Part shown: positions 48,301-55,733 of the stretch, piece after piece
Layout of the letters: each line of letters starts with the position of its first letter
How positions within the stretch are numbered: position 1 is the stretch's first letter
NCBI RefSeq assembly: GCF_900107435.1
Contig: NZ_FNPZ01000002.1
Location: 636,979 to 700,978 of the forward strand
From: Herbiconiux ginsengi
GTDB taxonomy: Bacteria; Actinomycetota; Actinomycetes; Actinomycetales; Microbacteriaceae
Reading direction: 5' to 3'
Length of the DNA stretch: 64,000 bases
Position numbers and translations under genes: made by a program
Notes under the pieces: model-generated
Databases searched by the model: none
What the model saw: the letters and a program-made list of their open reading frames with translations, nothing else
Told to the model about the DNA's origin: nothing

Positions 48301-49315
48301 GGGCTCGCTAGTGCTCTCGGAGTCGAACACCATCGAGCAGCGCACGCTGTCACTGCCCGGCGGCGTGACGGTCTCACTCCCAGCGACGGGCGACGCGGTC
48401 TGGTGCTACCCCAACCTCCATGGCGACATGACGTGGACGGCCGGCCCAGCCGGCGTCCGTACTGGCCTGTACCTCTACGACCCATTCGGGCAGCCCATCG
48501 ACCTCACCACGATGGTCATCGGCAGCGCGACGGCCGACGAGTCGATCCCCGACGCCATGCCCGGTTCCTTCGACCCCGGCTGGGTCGGCTCGAAAGGCAA
48601 GGGCTACGAGCACCTCGGTTCCATCGCGACGATCGAGATGGGTGCTCGAATGTACTCGGCCATGCTCGGTCGCTTCCTGTCCCCTGACCCCGTCGAGGGC
48701 GGCAACACCGGCAACTACAACTACCCCAACGACCCCGTCAACATGTTCGACCTCTCCGGCGAGCGCGCGCTCGGCCCCTACGACAACCACTGGGGTTACA
48801 ACCAAGGACCAAATCGCCCTTCAACCGGCACCGTGCAGGCGAAGGCCGGCCTCACACCCGGCGGTTCGAACTGGCAGGGCAAGCAGGCCGCCCTCAACCG
48901 ATTGCAGAGCTCTGCAGCAGGCGGTGGCGCCCTGAAATCGATTGGGAACACACTCCGTTTTGCAGTCAACGTCGTGCCGAGTTTCGCCGGGCTCATCGTC
49001 GCCGCCGCCGCGGGATCCCACTCATGCCAATTCGGCAATGATGCAATCGTTATCTGCTCAGGTGCCAAGAACTTCTCAGGTAATTGGGGAATGACGTGGG
49101 GCAATGTACTCGTGACCGGTCGAACCTACGCAAGGGCAATGGATGACGAAGAATTCATATCCCATGAAACAACGCATTCCACTCAATGGGCCCTCATGGG
49201 TGCATTGGTCTTCGGGGCAACTTGGGCAGCAGGAGGAGGTGCATCATGTGGAAATCCCCTAGAACAGCAAGCCGGAATGATCACGAATTCAGGGTACTCA
49301 GATTGCGATTGGTAA
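42389..49315 (+). CDS. Secreted Rhs/YD-repeat polymorphic toxin with HExxH C-terminal tip
   Basis: A 2308-aa protein starting GTG after GGAGA. A Sec signal peptide (residues 1-32, ending LPAWGAA) implies export. In order: a DNRLRE-like sugar-binding-type region (about 350-495), an Ig/Fn-like segment, a PA14-like domain (about 773-905), YD repeats, a second PA14-like domain (about 1302-1445), long YD repeats (to about 2080), and the Rhs core end [14 protein letters not shown] (R2095) with [16 protein letters not shown]. The Rhs fold should form a closed shell holding the last ~184 residues (from E2125). This tip has a hydrophobic stretch and [11 protein letters not shown] (H2259, E2260, H2263) plus GNPLEQQAG (E2292), the ligand set of a zincin peptidase. 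Tip base composition is less GC-rich than the core. The peptidase role is inferred from the motif, not shown. Confidence 0.88.
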   Translation: MSRRSIRMPLILSAFTIVALVAGTALPAWGAATDPGEPDSGKSVVLDPATLDSEASTPPVTESGSTPTGDFSDEPDPNPVPIPEPAPPLLGDQMPVDETAAVTAEFDPDAAELVSRTEFDSTYRNLDGTLTTVVSPEAQNMEIDGAWVPIETAVSTSGPWSLFGIGGAAVEHHPLAPVFAPTASDDGLVTLSRGGHTIRFTLHDSADSPIVRNAVDGEAGKGHVEYDTVFPGTDLVYDVTKSSVKENLRLEAEPGSHGRVSWSWAVDADGLVLHKTSDGGVEFQDGDGEVVFLVPAPSMSDSSAEAGVRTSADAPVRTTVLRRGDAWTLTLSADRDWLNDPARVYPVLVDPTISTAANEFTRAYKSNGMTSNAMQVGNSNNGGFWRTVFHVDYEQFFGKQIIGAGLEVTDIYADSSYDEYGVALSTATTFGYDSVGQDLGGFSIGPSGGASTDVRLQNKISEYVRTGYPGGFFTLIGDESPGVFSYKHVETQLVVNWKEYPTPGRPGASSPANGAVNVSVLPKLSVQGATVDAAWQLLYRFRVSTSANPAADPSPAYDSDWVGSSEVTVPEAKLQPGVTYRWMYWVRDTTDGHLGDSTVRQSPVTWSFTTNTVPLTTLASAVPADNGIVVTTTPTLSVATPAATAGRTMKYWFRIASGSDSKTGVIVSSGWQTGTTWTVPANFLQDGSSYTWTVLSQDQYSDSTTPWVGRFRVNQRITDPGPAPTDAAGPVTVNLANGNAGLQFSSPVVSTAGGPLGMAFSYNSQKPSNTGLRGEYFDATEPASATPPFSFDGRPVAMVRIDPAINFNWALSSPTDAAAGAAKPLVPADRFLTRWTGIITLPEGKYTFGVTGDDGYRVWLDSTKVVDHWSTGASTTWATSTIDVPAGGRAYAFKFEYFEHGGPAGVVFKFKVGGGSETPVPAAWFTRTPEILPSGWGASNILAGVSGTYTKAEVTEGGVKITDVYGTVHSYTKKSTGGYTPPSGEYGLVALDTSGAVTFTEESGTVFAFNKDGSFASATSPGDVRKPTAPVVTYRSGSRLVDSVADPLSRVGATPISYDRRVVYRYRGDSQCVVEAGFSPAPVGMLCQIEFPDASVTKLQYDSNGYLVRIVNPGNEVVTFAYDSRGRMTQIRNALANDWLMADTGRAAGAPNRTDIAYDTVGRVSAVNLPADDGITEASRPGKKYTYANGTSYVDSTGLTVPPDTGSDSHAAKVTFNSILQATSSVTAEGMTAQTEWNSKDQALSSVDAQGLKTTTLFNAQDRVTDRYGPAPASCFGADRRPVATCPLVPAHTGSTYDEGMKGLSVAYWDNESLFAQPKAFSLSLSGATDGAFARDFGAGSPATGVDPDTWSMRGTGLIRFDQTGAYRFNVWADDAVRVYLDDVLIIDNWTYHGAAFVGDWKVFNATAGQTSRIRVDYAENSGSANVQLNWWRPGAATWEVTPGAFLSPDYGLETTSKGYDSAPNVPGISSSQVSSIVTSTSYANPWLGLATSSSVDPTGLNLTTQTLYEGPELYNRRIGHLAPADAGTSSPANGSSYTYWPADGAPSAVTCGVGKSVRQYGMLKTATLTQASAETGVGRISVDYVYDVMGRVAGTKKTGDSAWSCVTYDSRGRPTTKTSASLAAPVRTTTYGYASSSGDPLTSWVQDDRTTGSPTSGRITTVMNLLGQAVSKTDVWGTLTTMAYDILGRVTSTAVLADGVTNTTEVTYSLDGRVETVSDNGKLIADPSYATGLLASVAYPAADGTNAGNGTQLAAVARDDAGRDTALVWQFPEEPSSVGDSVVRSQSGRILRATVADPATGSVYNSTYSFDAAGRMIAAAIPGHSLRYDFASTGGCGTAARAGANGNRTSAWDTPTGGRGLQYSTSYCYDSSDRLTSAPETVVSAGSAPASMIRSARSLAATDIVYDAHGNITKLGNQTFTYDSSDRHLSTTVVDAGVTSSVTYVRDASGAIVARTETEGAAAPATHRYSGSLVLSESNTIEQRTLSLPGGVTVSLPATGDAVWCYPNLHGDMTWTAGPAGVRTGLYLYDPFGQPIDLTTMVIGSATADESIPDAMPGSFDPGWVGSKGKGYEHLGSIATIEMGARMYSAMLGRFLSPDPVEGGNTGNYNYPNDPVNMFDLSGERALGPYDNHWGYNQGPNRPSTGTVQAKAGLTPGGSNWQGKQAALNRLQSSAAGGGALKSIGNTLRFAVNVVPSFAGLIVAAAAGSHSCQFGNDAIVICSGAKNFSGNWGMTWGNVLVTGRTYARAMDDEEFISHETTHSTQWALMGALVFGATWAAGGGASCGNPLEQQAGMITNSGYSDCDW

Positions 49316-49755
49316 AGACGTTGGCCATTGTCGCTGCAGGAGTCGGAATCGCGTCACTCTCCGGCTGCGAAAGTGTCTCTGGGTTCGATCCGATGGCTCT
49401 TCGGCTGGAGCAAGGAGCGCTCCTGATCGCTGTCTGTCAGGACATCGACGCGACTGGCATCGGTATTTCAACTGTCAAGCCTGGAGAAGACTGGACGGAC
49501 TATTGGTCCACAGACGGCGAGGTAAAGATAGCCCGTGGTGACATCGTGAATGCTCTCTCTCCTGTCCAGCCGTGGAAGTCAGCGACCGGACCGCTATCGA
49601 CTACCGCCGGGACAGACATCGACATTGTCATCCCGTCGTCGGACGAGAGTCCTACCGCCGGAGTGAGCTCCTATTTCCACCTTGAGAGAGATGTGCCGAC
49701 CGACCGATGGCTGCAGGTCGATGGCGCGCTCACCGAAACACCTTGTCCAGAATGA
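49246..49755 (+). CDS. Putative immunity lipoprotein 1
   Basis: A 169-aa lipoprotein whose start lies inside the Rhs gene (70 nt overlap), behind a very strong GGAGGAGGT at 6 nt. A signal peptide with an extended polar front ([19 protein letters not shown]) ends in the lipobox LSGC, so the mature part is anchored outside the membrane. The mature part shares about half to 60% of residues by eye with the next gene (e.g. [26 protein letters not shown]) and both keep Cys in LLIAVC and near the C-terminus, a possible disulfide. Position and export match immunity against a secreted toxin. Confidence 0.75.
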   Translation: MWKSPRTASRNDHEFRVLRLRLVKTLAIVAAGVGIASLSGCESVSGFDPMALRLEQGALLIAVCQDIDATGIGISTVKPGEDWTDYWSTDGEVKIARGDIVNALSPVQPWKSATGPLSTTAGTDIDIVIPSSDESPTAGVSSYFHLERDVPTDRWLQVDGALTETPCPE

Positions 49756-50195
49756 GACTTCTTGCGGCGGTCGGCTTGGGTCTGGGGGTATTGTCACTGG
49801 CCGCGTGCGAGAGCCCGACCGGGCATGACCCGTCCGCTATCCGTCTGGAGAATGGACACCTCCTCATTGCTGTGTGCGAGAACGAAAGTGCCTCGAAGAT
49901 TCTCGTAGCTACGAGGGCACCCGACTCTGATTGGGTGTCATATTGGTCCGCGGAAGGAGACGTTCAAATAGCAAGCAGCGACATCCTGGATGCGAATACT
50001 CCGCCGGCATCCTGGGCACTAGCCACCGGGGTTCTTTCGACCAATGCCGGCACGGAGATCGATATCGTCATCCCCTCGTCTGACGAGAATCCCGCAGCAG
50101 GGGTCAGCTCATATTTCGAGTTGGGGTCCGCCCTCCCGACTGATCGGTGGCTCCAAGTTGACGGCTCGCTGACGAAATCGCCGTGTCGGAATTGA
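49752..50195 (+). CDS. Putative immunity lipoprotein 2 (paralogue)
   Basis: A 147-aa lipoprotein with signal [18 protein letters not shown] (lipobox LAAC). Its ATG overlaps the previous stop (ATGA), so the pair is translated together. Shared blocks with the first lipoprotein include YWSAEGDVQIA (compare [11 protein letters not shown]), [12 protein letters not shown] and [14 protein letters not shown] tandem duplication after the toxin gene is typical of immunity genes, which often diverge to meet new toxin variants. No database family was recognised. Confidence 0.72.
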   Translation: MRLLAAVGLGLGVLSLAACESPTGHDPSAIRLENGHLLIAVCENESASKILVATRAPDSDWVSYWSAEGDVQIASSDILDANTPPASWALATGVLSTNAGTEIDIVIPSSDENPAAGVSSYFELGSALPTDRWLQVDGSLTKSPCRN

Positions 50196-50255
50196 ATTGG
50201 CAGGGCCACCTCTCACGTGCACGAAGGATTGGCGACTGGTCAGCTACTCGTCCGG

Positions 50256-50340
50256 GAGCGCCGTCGCGTTGTCAAGCAAGCGTCCGGATGAGGTTCGCGA
50301 TTGGAGCGAGGTCGACACCAGCTTCTGGGTTGCAGCTCTG
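50256..50340 (+). repeat. 85-bp repeat, copy A
   Basis: 76 of 85 bases match copy B at 51013-51097 by direct alignment. It sits before the first 2-TM gene. Read in one frame it gives AVALSSKRPDEVRDWSEVDT and FWVAAL, but no good start precedes it. It is probably debris of an older coding sequence duplicated with the adjacent gene. Confidence 0.75.
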
Positions 50341-50396
50341 CACTGCTTGGGCAGCAGGCGCAGGATTGTGGTTGATCCCCTGATGGACGGAGTACT

Positions 50397-51014
50397 TTGA
50401 GGCCCGTACGAACCTTCGGTATTGCCGCTTTCACGTTGATTGGCGTTGCCATACTCTTCCGTCTAGTCATCACCTTCACGGGGTCCAGCTCGGATTCGAC
50501 TGCCGAACTCAGCGGCATCATGATTGGCCTGGGCGGCGGCGCAATACTCTGCTGGGGAATCTATGCCCTCGTCACGGCACCGGTCGCGAGACTTCTAACC
50601 AAGGTCAGCCGGACAAATCCGGAAGCCGCGGTATTCATAGTCGTGACTGACGAGTTCCTGGATTCTGCACTGAACGAACTCGGAATCGAGCGAGCCCGAA
50701 AGTCTCGATTCATCGCTTTAGTTGCAAACCAGTTAGGGGTCCAGTTACAAGGGAGTCGCCGAAAGGAAACGATCGCGACCTTCGAGTGGGCGATGGTCGA
50801 AGGGTTCTCTGTTGGATCCGCGACCTCGAGGTGGAGCTCCAGCGCGTGGTCCAACATCGTCATGCACGTGCATGGCGACTCGGAGACGGTCGGAGTTCCA
50901 CTTTCAGCTATGCCAGGTCGCTCCGGTGGAAACTACACGTCAGCTCAGATGCGCACAGTTATTGACGCGATCGTAGCGAAACGGCCTCCTTCGACGGCCA
51001 GCAAGAGCACGTGA
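50397..51014 (+). CDS. Hypothetical membrane protein, island gene 3
   Basis: A 205-aa protein starting TTG after ACGGAG. Two N-terminal helices (TFGIAAFTLIGVAILFRLVI and IMIGLGGGAILCWGIYALVT) are followed by a ~140-residue cytoplasmic domain with IVVTDEFLDSALNELGIERA and ATFEWAMVEGFSVGS, possibly a PH-like fold. A partial decayed copy of its 3' half lies at 51829-51970. Base composition is lower in GC than the core genes. No family was recognised; a role in the toxin locus is inferred from position. Confidence 0.65.
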   Translation: MRPVRTFGIAAFTLIGVAILFRLVITFTGSSSDSTAELSGIMIGLGGGAILCWGIYALVTAPVARLLTKVSRTNPEAAVFIVVTDEFLDSALNELGIERARKSRFIALVANQLGVQLQGSRRKETIATFEWAMVEGFSVGSATSRWSSSAWSNIVMHVHGDSETVGVPLSAMPGRSGGNYTSAQMRTVIDAIVAKRPPSTASKST

Positions 51015-51097
51015 GCGCCGTCGCGTTGCCAAACGAGCGTCCGGATGAGGCTCACGATTGGAGCGAAGTCGTCACCTGCTTCTGGGTTGCAGCTCTC
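51013..51097 (+). repeat. 85-bp repeat, copy B
   Basis: The second copy begins inside the stop codon of the 50397 gene and runs toward the next membrane gene. Read in the same frame as copy A it gives AVALPNERPDEAHDWSEVVT and FWVAAL, then a stop at ATG-TGA just where the next gene starts (GTG at 51133). Confidence 0.75.
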
Positions 51098-51132
51098 CAA
51101 TATTTGTTCCGTGTTGAGACACAGTCGGCGAT

Positions 51133-51738
51133 GTGATCGTGTCGGTCAAAGCCTCGAAATGCGTTACGTTCGCCGTGTTCAATACGGTCGTGATTGTCGT
51201 GTGCGTCCGTGCTATCTGGATGCTGGCAGCGTGGCTCGCGGACCCTTCGGGCTCAGGCCTGCTGCCTGCGATCGTGCTTCTGGGTAGCATCGCGGTGATC
51301 ATCGTGGTTTTCGTCATCCCCGGAGTTCTGGCCGTCCGACGACTGCGAAGAGTGAAGTCCCGCTGGCCGAGCGGACGCGTCTATCAAACGACGCCGCATG
51401 AGAACTTCGACGTACTGATTGCCGCGTATGCTGCGGAGAACGGTGTCGGCCCACCCCCCTATCGCCCTTGGGACGTCTATCTGGTCATGGATGACGACCT
51501 CGTCACATTTCTCGCTGGGTCCTCGAATCAGGAACTCGTATCGCTCAGGCGAAGCCATGTGAAGCCCACCGTCACGTATCTCCTCGATTGGATCACCGTG
51601 ATACCGGTCTTGCGGCTCTCGGTTCGCGGCCTTCCTGATGTGTCGTTCGCGTCGTCCGTTCTCATCACGTCGGGCATGCTCTCGCGAGGCCGGCGTTTTC
51701 TCGGCCGCATCGCGAAGCAGATTTCCGCCGATGACTAA
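51133..51738 (+). CDS. Hypothetical membrane protein, island gene 4
   Basis: A 201-aa protein (GTG start) with two N-terminal helices (FAVFNTVVIVVCVRAIWMLA and LLPAIVLLGSIAVIIVVFVI), then a ~130-residue soluble domain with VYLVMDDDLVTFLAGSSNQE and VLRLSVRGLPDVSFA. The plan (two helices plus soluble domain) resembles the 50397 gene though sequences differ. It follows repeat copy B as that gene follows copy A. The function is unknown. Confidence 0.65.
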   Translation: MIVSVKASKCVTFAVFNTVVIVVCVRAIWMLAAWLADPSGSGLLPAIVLLGSIAVIIVVFVIPGVLAVRRLRRVKSRWPSGRVYQTTPHENFDVLIAAYAAENGVGPPPYRPWDVYLVMDDDLVTFLAGSSNQELVSLRRSHVKPTVTYLLDWITVIPVLRLSVRGLPDVSFASSVLITSGMLSRGRRFLGRIAKQISADD

Positions 51739-51828
51739 GGGGTCGCGCCGATAGGTCGTGGTCGTCGGGTGGGTCTATTGTTCCAGCGGTAGCGAGTCCA
51801 GGCTTCGTGGATGAGGTGCAGGGTGATG

Positions 51829-51970
51829 ATGATCGCAACCTTCGAATGGGCGATGGTCGATGGGTTCTCTGTTGGATCAGCGAGTTCGAAGTGCGTCAGC
51901 TCAGATGTGCACGGTTGTTGACGCGATCGTAACGAAACAGCCTCCTTCGACGGCCGGCAAGAGCTGGTGA
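51829..51970 (+). pseudogene. Decayed copy of the 50397 gene (3' part)
   Basis: The start reads MIATFEWAMVDGFSVGSASS, matching IATFEWAMVEGFSVGSATS of the intact gene. After a junction near 51892 the frame shifts and matches its last 25 residues (SAQMCTVVDAIVTKQPPSTA against SAQMRTVIDAIVAKRPPSTA). About 110 bases between are missing, so it is not functional. The remnant ends at a TGA in the same place as the parent. Confidence 0.8.
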
Positions 51971-52002
51971 TTCCAGACGGTTCGCATGGAGTAGGATAAG
52001 TG

Positions 52003-52016
52003 CTCAGACATCTGAG
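52003..52016. promoter_or_regulatory. Palindrome at gntR promoter
   Basis: CTCAGA-ca-TCTGAG lies between a TAGGAT -10 box (51992-51997) and the gntR ATG (52024), covering the expected transcription start. A likely autoregulatory operator of the FadR-type regulator. Confidence 0.55.
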
Positions 52017-52023
52017 GAGTTCC

Positions 52024-52713
52024 ATGGAAACGCTCAAGTCCCTGAAGCGCAGCGGCCTGGTCGAGCTCGCAGCGGCCACGCTCACCGAGCAGATCGCCGA
52101 CGGCGCCTGGCCCGTCGGCACGGCGCTGCCCGGCGAGGTCAAGCTCGCCGAGCAGCTCGGCGTCGGCCGCTCCACCGTGCGCGAAGCCACCCGCTCCCTC
52201 GTTCAGGCGGGCCTACTCGAATCGCGCCAGGGGTCGGGAACCTACGTGCTCTCCACCACTCCGCGCGACAGCTGGGATTCCGCCCTGCACGCCGCCCAGG
52301 TGATCGAGGTCTACGAGGTGCGCGAGGCCCTCGAGGTGCAGGCCGCCGCCCTCGCCGCGCGACGGCGCACCGACGACGACCTCGCCCGCATCCGGGCCAC
52401 CTACGACGCCCGCGAGGCGCTGGTGACCGATCAGGTCGCCGAGGCCGTGGCGTTCGTCGACGCCGACCTCGCCTTCCATCGCGCCGTGGTCGAAGCGGCG
52501 CACAACCCGTTGCTCCTGCGCATCTTCGACTCCTTCGTGCCGAAGCTCACCGACACCCTCGTGGCCGTGGTGCGCCAGCAGTCGCTCGTGGGCCACGACC
52601 TCGATGCCACACATGGCGACCTCCTCGACGCGATCGCCGCCGCCGATCCCGCCGCCGCCGTCGCGGCCGTCACCTCGAACGTTCACGAGACCATCCAGAT
52701 CATGCGCGACTGA
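52024..52713 (+). CDS. GntR/FadR-subfamily regulator
   Basis: A 229-aa regulator. The winged helix occupies residues ~10-75 (PVGTALPGEVKLAEQLGVGR, STVREATRSLVQAGLLESRQ) and the FCD ligand domain 90-225, with VYEVREALEVQAAALAARR and the metal-binding DADLAFHRAVVEAAHN. GAGGAG lies before the ATG. It is 14 bp upstream of the MFS gene and probably regulates it along with itself. Confidence 0.92.
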   Translation: METLKSLKRSGLVELAAATLTEQIADGAWPVGTALPGEVKLAEQLGVGRSTVREATRSLVQAGLLESRQGSGTYVLSTTPRDSWDSALHAAQVIEVYEVREALEVQAAALAARRRTDDDLARIRATYDAREALVTDQVAEAVAFVDADLAFHRAVVEAAHNPLLLRIFDSFVPKLTDTLVAVVRQQSLVGHDLDATHGDLLDAIAAADPAAAVAAVTSNVHETIQIMRD

Positions 52714-52727
52714 TACAAGGAACCACG

Positions 52728-54041
52728 ACGCACCCCCGCTCCACCACCCCGGGTCCCGGCCTCTGGCTGCTGATCTCCACCCACACGGTCAACGACTTCT
52801 ACACCGGCGCCGTCGCCGCACTCCTCCCCTTCCTGGTGCTCGAACAGCGCTACGACTACGCCGCCGTGGCCGGCATCACCCTCGCCGCGACCTCGCTCTC
52901 GAGCGTCGCCCAACCCGCCTTCGGCCTCCTGAGCGATCGCTTCGCCTCGCGCTGGCTCATCCTCGCGGGCATGGCGGTGGCCGCCACCGGCATCGCCCTC
53001 AGCGGCATGGTCTCGGGCTCCTACTGGCTCACCTGGGTCGTCATCGCCCTCTCGGGCATCGGCATCGCCGCCTACCACCCGGCCGCCACCATGGCCGCCC
53101 GCGAAGCCGGCGGCGGATCCAACCGGTCCATGAGCATGTTCTCGGTGGGCGGCAACGTGGGCGTCGCCCTCGCGCCGACGGGCGTCATCCTCACCGTCGG
53201 CACGCTCGGCCTCGGCGCCACTCCCCTGCTCGCCATCCCCGCGGCCGTCATGGTCGTCGTCTACCTGCTCCGGATGCGGGCGGTGCGGATGCGCGCCCGC
53301 CGCTTCACCGAGCCGGTCCACAATGCGGCGCGCGCGTGGGCCACCGGGCCGCACGACGGTTCGTCACGATCGGCGGCGGTCGAGCCGGCCGTCGAGATCG
53401 CCTTGGAGGAGGAAGACCCCGGAACCCACGAGCAAGAGGCCATCGAAGACACCCCGCCCGTGCGCGACGACTGGCGCGCCTTCGCCTGGCTCACCCTGGT
53501 GTTGGCATTCTGGTCGGTCGCCTACGTCGGCGTCTCGTCGTTCATCTCGCTCTTCCAGATCCAGCAATTCGGCATCGACGAGGCCGCCGCCTCCATCGCG
53601 CTCACCGTCTTCCCGGCCGCCGGCGCCGCAGGTACGCTGGCCGGCGGCTTCCTCGCCGATCGCTGGGGACGGATGCGCACCATCCGCACGGGCTACATCA
53701 CCGCCGCTCTCGGGGCCGTCGCGATCGTGCTGGCGCCGAACACCGTCGTGGTGGTCGCCGCCACCGCCGTCGTGGGCTTCACGCTGTTCCTGCCGTTCGC
53801 GCCGCAGATCACCCTGTCGCACTCCTACCTGCCCAACCGCGTCGGCACGGCGAGCGGCCTGACCCTGGGCCTCACGCTCTCGCTCGGCGGATTCCTCAAT
53901 CCGCTGCTGGGCCTGCTCGCCGACCACACCACGGTGCAGACCGTGTTCGCCCTGATCGTGCTGCTGCTCGCCGTCGGCTTCGCGCTCTCGTTCATCCTCC
54001 GCGAGCGGATGGCGCGGGTGCTGCCGGTGGCGGCGCGGTAG
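52728..54041 (+). CDS. MFS transporter (start codon ACG or later GTG)
   Basis: About 437 residues, with twelve helices; helix 1 is VNDFYTGAVAALLPFLVLEQ and loop 2-3 is GLLSDRFASR. In frame with helix 1 there is no ATG, GTG or TTG after the gntR stop; a conserved-looking THPRSTTPGPG is preceded by ACG codons at 52725 and 52728, the second 6 nt behind AAGGA. The first normal start, GTG at 52836, would remove helix 1. Either ACG is used or an ATG was mutated. Fosmidomycin-resistance-like members share this form; the substrate is unknown. Confidence 0.75.
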   Translation, partial: THPRSTTPGPGLWLLISTHTVNDFYTGAVAALLPFLVLEQRYDYAAVAGITLAATSLSSVAQPAFGLLSDRFASRWLILAGMAVAATGIALSGMVSGSYWLTWVVIALSGIGIAAYHPAATMAAREAGGGSNRSMSMFSVGGNVGVALAPTGVILTVGTLGLGATPLLAIPAAVMVVVYLLRMRAVRMRARRFTEPVHNAARAWATGPHDGSSRSAAVEPAVEIALEEEDPGTHEQEAIEDTPPVRDDWRAFAWLTLVLAFWSVAYVGVSSFISLFQIQQFGIDEAAASIALTVFPAAGAAGTLAGGFLADRWGRMRTIRTGYITAALGAVAIVLAPNTVVVVAATAVVGFTLFLPFAPQITLSHSYLPNRVGTASGLTLGLTLSLGGFLNPLLGLLADHTTVQTVFALIVLLLAVGFALSFILRERMARVLPVAAR

Positions 54042-54065
54042 TGCGACCGCAGACGGGCGACCGTC

Positions 54066-54518
54066 TCAGAGCGCCGTCGCCGCGATGACCACGAGCGCGA
54101 AGGCCGCGACGATGATGGCGACCCGGATGGAGTGCAGCCGGTCCCAGCGCTGCTGCTGCTCACGCCAGTCGTCGGGGTGGCTCTCGGCGGTCCAGGTCTT
54201 CGACCGGTTGTTGATCGGCACCAGCAACGCGATCGACATCACGACGCTGACGGCCAGGAGCACGGCGGCGACGAGGGCCGTGGTGGCGGTGGTCGTTCCC
54301 CAGGTGACCATCGCGAGGGCAGCGACGAGGATGAGCGAGCCGATGTACCAGAACGGCATCGCCCGCCCCAGCATCCGCCCGCCGTGGGCTCGCGCCTCCA
54401 GCGAGGCGCCGGCCGGCAGGCGCACCATGATCGGGTTGAGCACGAACGCCACCGCGAACTCGACCCCGACCATGAGGCCGACGACAGTGGTGGTGATGAC
54501 GGCGAGAACGGATGCCAT
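54066..54518 (-). CDS. DUF1772 (anthrone oxygenase-like) membrane protein
   Basis: A 150-aa protein with four helices. VEFAVAFVLNPIMVRLP, then SIALLVPINNRSKTW and WDRLHSIRVAI fit the DUF1772 pattern. Relatives include anthrone oxygenases, but most bacterial members have no known reaction. AGAGGAA precedes the ATG. It is divergent from a TetR regulator and shares two tandem palindromes with it. Confidence 0.8.
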   Translation of the reverse strand: MASVLAVITTTVVGLMVGVEFAVAFVLNPIMVRLPAGASLEARAHGGRMLGRAMPFWYIGSLILVAALAMVTWGTTTATTALVAAVLLAVSVVMSIALLVPINNRSKTWTAESHPDDWREQQQRWDRLHSIRVAIIVAAFALVVIAATAL

Positions 54519-54537
54519 GGAAGAGTTCCTCTCGAAT

Positions 54538-54568
54538 CTAGCAGTGCTAGAAAACCTAGCAGTGCTAC
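54538..54568. promoter_or_regulatory. Tandem TetR operators
   Basis: CTAGCA-g-TGCTAG (54538-54550, perfect) and CTAGCAGTGCTAC (54556-54568, last base off) are 18 bp apart, about two helical turns. They lie between the divergent DUF1772 and tetR genes. TACGAT at 54566-54571 may be the tetR -10 box, so bound repressor would shut both promoters. Confidence 0.75.
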
Positions 54569-54606
54569 GATAGGTGCGAATGTCCGGCACCGCAAGAGGA
54601 GATCCG

Positions 54607-55188
54607 ATGGCCGACCCGACGCCCCGCCAGCAACGCACCGACGAGCGCCGTCGACGCATCCTGGCCGCTGCTCGCGATCGCGCCGACGCCGACGGGTGGG
54701 CAGCCGTGACGACGCGGCATCTCGCCGACACCATCGGCTACACACAGCCCGTGCTCTATGGCCACTTCCCCGGCGGCAAGGCCGAGATCATGCTCGCGGT
54801 GGCGCTCGAGGGTTTCGTCGAGCTCACCAGGCAGTGTCGCGCCGCCCTCGGCGAGACGCGCGGGCGAGCTGCTGTCGAGGCGATCGCGGTCGCCTACCTG
54901 GATTTCGGGAGCAAGCATCCGGCCGTGTACGAGGCGATGTTCCAGCAGCCGATCGGCGCGCGATTCGCCGCCGATGACACTGCCCCCGACCTGCGCGCGG
55001 GTTTCGACGTGCTGGCGGAAGCGATCGGCGATCGGGGCGACGGCTCAGCGACCGAGGTGTTCTGGAGTGCCTTGCACGGTATCAGCGAGCTCGAACGCGC
55101 CGGCCGCATGCGGCTCGAGCACCGACCGAACCGCATTGCGGAACTCGGCACCCGCTTCGCTCCCGACCGACCCGACACCCACCACTAG
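54607..55188 (+). CDS. TetR-family regulator (WHG-type C-domain)
   Basis: A 193-aa protein. The HTH reads ADADGWAAVTTRHLADTIGY and TQPVLYGHFPGGKAEIM. The C-terminal domain (FVELTRQCRAALGE onward, HGISELERAGRMR) is of the TetR_C_33 kind. AGAGGAG precedes the ATG at 54607; an earlier in-frame ATG has none. It probably represses the divergent DUF1772 gene. Confidence 0.9.
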   Translation: MADPTPRQQRTDERRRRILAAARDRADADGWAAVTTRHLADTIGYTQPVLYGHFPGGKAEIMLAVALEGFVELTRQCRAALGETRGRAAVEAIAVAYLDFGSKHPAVYEAMFQQPIGARFAADDTAPDLRAGFDVLAEAIGDRGDGSATEVFWSALHGISELERAGRMRLEHRPNRIAELGTRFAPDRPDTHH

Positions 55189-55190
55189 CC

Positions 55191-55247
55191 CGACCCGTCA
55201 CTTTGTGCCGCTTTGAGCGCGTGATAGCGGCACAAAGTGACGGGTCG
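55191..55247. repeat. Intergenic inverted repeat, family A copy 2
   Basis: Perfect 22-bp arms (cgacccgtcactttgtgccg plus ct; complement at 55226-55247) with a 13-nt loop. It differs from the 1354-1412 element mainly by one base pair per arm (TT-A for TT-C) and in the loop. It again lies between convergent genes (tetR and maoC). Confidence 0.85.
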
Positions 55248-55263
55248 ACGCCGAGGGGGTGAG

Positions 55264-55725
55264 CTAGGGGCCGGGATCGGGGCGCACGAGCATGAGCATG
55301 TCCATGCGGCCGGACTGCACGACCTCGGACCGCTGGTTGCGGAGGGCTAGGCGGCGCTCGACCACGCCGGTCTTGCCCGACGAGGTGAGCCGCAGGCCCA
55401 GGATCTCGACGGTGCAGGTGAGGGTGTCGCCGATGAAGACGGGGGCGGTGAAGCGCCAGTCGTCGATGCCGAGCAGAGCCGCCGACGAGCCCTCGAACAC
55501 GCCCGTACGGGCGATCAATCCGAGTGCGAGTGACGCGCCGTAGAGACCGTGCACCAGACGCTGCCCATATCGGGTGGCTGCCGCGAACTCGACATCCGTG
55601 TGCAACTGGTTGTTGTCGTTCGTGAGCGCGGCGAACATCACCACGTCGGTCTCGGTGACCGTCTTCCCGGGGGTGACGAAGGTCTGCCCGGTCTCGAAGT
55701 CCTCGAAGTAGTACGGCAGCGGCAT
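55264..55725 (-). CDS. MaoC-like hot-dog dehydratase
   Basis: A 153-aa protein. YYFEDFETGQTFVTPGKTVT, DNNQLHTDVEFAAATRYGQR and LVHGLYGASLALGL are the MaoC hydratase 2 pattern; the catalytic Asp-His pair is in the DNNQLH stretch (D37, H42). It probably hydrates an enoyl-CoA. It is 8 bp behind ispG on the same strand, with no obvious link in pathway. Confidence 0.9.
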   Translation of the reverse strand: MPLPYYFEDFETGQTFVTPGKTVTETDVVMFAALTNDNNQLHTDVEFAAATRYGQRLVHGLYGASLALGLIARTGVFEGSSAALLGIDDWRFTAPVFIGDTLTCTVEILGLRLTSSGKTGVVERRLALRNQRSEVVQSGRMDMLMLVRPDPGP

Positions 55726-55733
55726 CCGGGGCC

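Noticed and set aside
43000-48700. Long frames on other strands inside the Rhs gene
   Set aside because: They are codon shadows of the large gene; none has a start signal or recognisable motif.
50197-50400. 67-aa frame through repeat copy A
   Set aside because: Starts with TTG without ribosome site and copy B does not preserve the rest; kept as repeat only.
51740-51828. Minus-strand reading LHLIHEAWTRYRW, resembling a transposase tail
   Set aside because: Only ~30 residues, no terminal repeats or catalytic residues; a relic of an insertion sequence is possible but cannot be supported.
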